A DNA stretch of 64,000 nt from Sediminihaliea albiluteola (GTDB lineage: Bacteria > Pseudomonadota > Gammaproteobacteria > Pseudomonadales > Halieaceae): contig NZ_JACFXU010000014.1 of assembly GCF_014077625.1 (NCBI RefSeq), forward strand, positions 558,001-622,000, given 5' to 3'. The notes under the pieces were generated by a model. It was not told the origin of the DNA and ran no database searches. It worked only from the letters and a program-made list of their open reading frames with translations. The number at the start of each line of letters is the position of its first letter. The first letter of the stretch is position 1. This document shows, piece after piece, positions 62,079-64,000 of this stretch. A program made the translations under genes and the position numbers.

Positions 62079-62618
62079 ATGAGCTCAGAAAGAACTCTGC
62101 TGACTACTCAGCGCGACTGCCCAGGGCGTCTGGTGCCCGTGGGTGACGAGGTCGTTATACCAGCCAACACTTTCGTCACTCTTACGCAAGCGCTAGGTGG
62201 CAACTACACCGTCATTTACAACGGCAACATGGTGCGCGTTGACGGCACTGACGCAGACGCTCTTGGTCTTGAGCGACTCCAGCTAGAATTTGAGCCTCCG
62301 GCCGACAAGCAAATCAGTGAAGAGCAAGTGTGGGAGGCCCTACACACGGTTTTCGACCCCGAAGTTCCGGTCGACCTTGTCAATCTCGGCTTGATCTACA
62401 AACTGACCATCGATCAAGAAATGGGCCGAGTCGAGGTTCAAATGACTCTCACCGCTCCGGGCTGTGGCATGGGGCCGGTACTGGTCGGTGATGTCAAATA
62501 CCGGGTTGCCCAAGTGCCCTACGTCAAGAGTGTAGCGGTTGACCTGGTCTTTGACCCGCCTTGGAACCGCGACATGATGTCAGAAGAAGCCAAACTTGAA
62601 ACAGGCATGTTTTACTAA
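62079..62618 (+). CDS. sufT: Putative Fe-S assembly factor SufT
   Basis: A 179-residue protein whose second half is a MIP18/PaaD-type (DUF59) domain: VDLVNLGLIYKL, APGCGMGPVL with one conserved cysteine, and VAVDLVFDPPWNRDMMS. The N-terminal 75 residues are the extension typical of SufT. SufT is needed for maturation of Fe-S enzymes under high demand in staphylococci, and is widespread in suf operons without isc. Starts 9 bases after sufA. Confidence 0.9.
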   Translation: MSSERTLLTTQRDCPGRLVPVGDEVVIPANTFVTLTQALGGNYTVIYNGNMVRVDGTDADALGLERLQLEFEPPADKQISEEQVWEALHTVFDPEVPVDLVNLGLIYKLTIDQEMGRVEVQMTLTAPGCGMGPVLVGDVKYRVAQVPYVKSVAVDLVFDPPWNRDMMSEEAKLETGMFY

Positions 62619-62631
62619 GGAAACACCCCGC

Positions 62632-63075
62632 ATGACACAAGGCACGAACCCCTTCGGCCACAGCATCACTGACGACGACATTGTAGAAACCCTATCATTC
62701 TTCGATGACTGGGAAGACCGCTACAAATACATCATCGATCTGGGTAAAGAGTTGCCCGCCATGCCCGAGGAGCTTCGCACAGAAGAGCGCAAGATTCGCG
62801 GCTGCCAAAGCCAAGTATGGATTAACACCCGCTTAGAGCAGGGACGCTTGGAGATGGATGTAGACAGTGATGCCTTTATCGTTAAAGGCTTATTGGGGGT
62901 CGTGCTGGCCGCCTACAACAACAAAACCCCTGCCCAAGTGCTGGCCTTTGACGTAGACGACTACTTCGGCAAACTGGAATTACTGAGCCATTTATCGCCT
63001 ACCCGCGGCAATGGTTTGCGCGCCATGGTAGCTCGCATTCAAAGCATTGCCGCGGAAGCGGCTCAAGCCAGCTGA
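62632..63075 (+). CDS. sufE: Sulfur acceptor protein SufE
   Basis: The 147-residue form begins at the ATG just after the sufT stop, with a GGA motif before it; the frame extends upstream into sufT at a TTG. The acceptor cysteine is C58 in KIRGCQSQVW. It takes persulfide sulfur from SufS C373 and brings it to SufB. It closes the iscR-suf operon. Confidence 0.92.
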   Translation: MTQGTNPFGHSITDDDIVETLSFFDDWEDRYKYIIDLGKELPAMPEELRTEERKIRGCQSQVWINTRLEQGRLEMDVDSDAFIVKGLLGVVLAAYNNKTPAQVLAFDVDDYFGKLELLSHLSPTRGNGLRAMVARIQSIAAEAAQAS

Positions 63076-63084
63076 TAGCGTCCT

Positions 63085-63741
63085 ATGAAACTATTTTATT
63101 ATCCCGGTGCTTGCTCAATCATTCCTCATATTGCACTGGAGGAGCTTGATGCGCCCTACTCCGCAGTCATGGTTGATTTTAACGCCGGTGAGCAACTATC
63201 CGCTGAATACCGAGCAATCAACCCTTTATTACAGGTGCCAGCACTAGCTTGCGATGAAGGCACTATTACACAAACTCCAGCAATCCTAAGCTACCTCGCA
63301 CTACGCTACCCCGACAGTGGACTAATAGAGTCCAGCTCCCCTTGGCAATTCGCCAAGATGCAGTCCTTTCATATGTTTATCGCAACGACAATTCATATAC
63401 TGTTTCGACAGATATCTATGCCCCATGAATTTGTTGCTGACGAAAGCGCCCAAGCCTCGCTTAAGGCGAGGGTTCCCTCGATGTCCAATCATTATTTTCA
63501 ATTTATCGAGGATCAATTAAAGGCTGGCGGTCCCTGGGTACACGGCGACAAGTTCTCTGCCTCCGATATCTACCTTTATGCATTTGCTAGCTATTTGAAG
63601 ATTGGCGACCGCGGTGATCTGAAACGCTTTGAAGCTATTTCAGCCCACCGCCAGCGGGTCCTCGCTAGACCAGCAGTAAAACGCGTACTCCTTAAGGAGA
63701 CCGAGGCAGGGGGGGATATCCCCATGTCACTATTTAATTAA
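63085..63741 (+). CDS. Glutathione S-transferase family protein
   Basis: A 218-residue protein with a thioredoxin-like N-terminal domain (1-80) that begins KLFYYPGACSIIPHI, with C10 in the beta-class position, the cis-proline in QVPAL (about 52) and the TPAILSYLA helix. An all-helical C-terminal domain (about 90-210) follows. It probably conjugates or reduces small electrophiles with glutathione. It is 9 bases after sufE, so it could share the suf transcript, but the function does not require it. Confidence 0.88.
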   Translation: MKLFYYPGACSIIPHIALEELDAPYSAVMVDFNAGEQLSAEYRAINPLLQVPALACDEGTITQTPAILSYLALRYPDSGLIESSSPWQFAKMQSFHMFIATTIHILFRQISMPHEFVADESAQASLKARVPSMSNHYFQFIEDQLKAGGPWVHGDKFSASDIYLYAFASYLKIGDRGDLKRFEAISAHRQRVLARPAVKRVLLKETEAGGDIPMSLFN

Positions 63742-63780
63742 ATAATCCTGCCTTCGCCATCTGGGTATTACAGCTGATGA

Positions 63781-64000
63781 CTACTGGAGCTGATAACAGG
63801 GCTTATAGTTGGCTTGGTTTTCGCCCAGCTTCATCCGCCCCTCTTCCACCAACATCTGCAGTAGTTTATCCATGGCATGCAGCAACTCCGGATCACCACG
63901 CAACTGATATGGACCGTGGCGCTTGACCTGTTCAATACCGAAGGCTTTTACGTTACCCGCTACCAAACCTGAAAACGCTTTGCGCAGCTGGCTGGCCAGC
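63781..64000 (-). CDS. C-terminal fragment of unidentified gene, partial
   Basis: The last 72 codons of a minus-strand gene that starts beyond base 64000. The visible part reads LASQLRKAFSGLVAGNVKAF, then IEQVKRHGPYQLRGDPELLH and a charged helical tail ending CYQLQ. An internal TTG at 63966 is a possible start but the open frame continues through the window edge. I cannot assign a family. Confidence 0.4.
   Translation of the reverse strand, partial: LASQLRKAFSGLVAGNVKAFGIEQVKRHGPYQLRGDPELLHAMDKLLQMLVEEGRMKLGENQANYKPCYQLQ

Noticed and set aside
1-64000. Insertion sequences, prophage, integrase, CRISPR or restriction genes
   Set aside because: No transposase, integrase, repeat-spacer array or defence gene was seen by eye on either strand; a systematic repeat search was not possible.
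1-64000. tRNA or rRNA genes
   Set aside because: No cloverleaf with a GGTTCGA-type T loop or rRNA-like stretch was noticed in the gene-free intervals.

Overview
The window looks like a chromosomal stretch of a free-living, probably marine gammaproteobacterium, perhaps a Spongiibacteraceae or Halieaceae type relative. That placement is inferred from gene content and protein style, not from any database search. The supporting content is a TamA/TamB pair, an iscR-suf operon with a type 1 IscR site, a TonB-dependent receptor, DinB, QmcA/NfeD and many lipid or terpenoid type catabolic enzymes. I see no insertion sequence, prophage, integrase, CRISPR array, tRNA or rRNA. About 52 protein genes are called; the first and last run off the window edges.

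Layout. 1-3.8 kb: a DUF4442 hotdog protein (partial), an SMR efflux pump, a small secreted protein and a GAF-PAS-GGDEF-EAL signalling protein. 3.9-11.8 kb: a seven-gene minus-strand catabolic cluster, in transcription order SDR, Baeyer-Villiger monooxygenase, TetR, DUF1214 protein, SDR, sulfotransferase, luciferase-like oxidoreductase. 12.1-20.6 kb: an EamA exporter, a secreted QxW lectin, tamB-tamA (reverse of the E. coli order) and a secreted amidohydrolase. 20.6-29.6 kb: sulfur amino acid genes (metY and a divergent cysteine-synthase-like gene), a DUF6351 lipoprotein, a ChaC-like cyclotransferase, an M20 peptidase and a nfeD-qmcA-higA unit. 29.8-33.2 kb: a plus-strand SDR-sulfotransferase-unknown operon. 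33.2-38.7 kb: a DksA-type zinc finger protein, an atypical crotonase, a luciferase-like oxidoreductase, an SDR, a carboxyethylornithine-synthase-like enzyme and an NTF2-like protein.

39-50 kb is the most distinctive part. An MFS transporter, a TonB-dependent receptor and a LysR regulator run forward. Seven minus-strand genes face them, in transcription order SDR, amidohydrolase, KshA-like Rieske oxygenase, acetoacetate-decarboxylase-like protein, SDR, VOC protein, luciferase-like oxidoreductase. Together they look like one uptake, oxidation and carbon-carbon cleavage or decarboxylation route for an unknown cyclic, probably hydrophobic substrate.

50-64 kb is mostly housekeeping: an HSL-type hydrolase, an MltB-like transglycosylase, a CvfB-like S1 protein, dinB, an M14 deacylase with low-complexity tails, then iscR-sufBCDS-sufA-sufT-sufE, a glutathione transferase and a partial gene. 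The iscR promoter is readable: the -10 element sits inside a type 1 IscR palindrome, which implies feedback control of iron-sulfur assembly. The catabolic Rieske protein in this window would be one client of that machinery.
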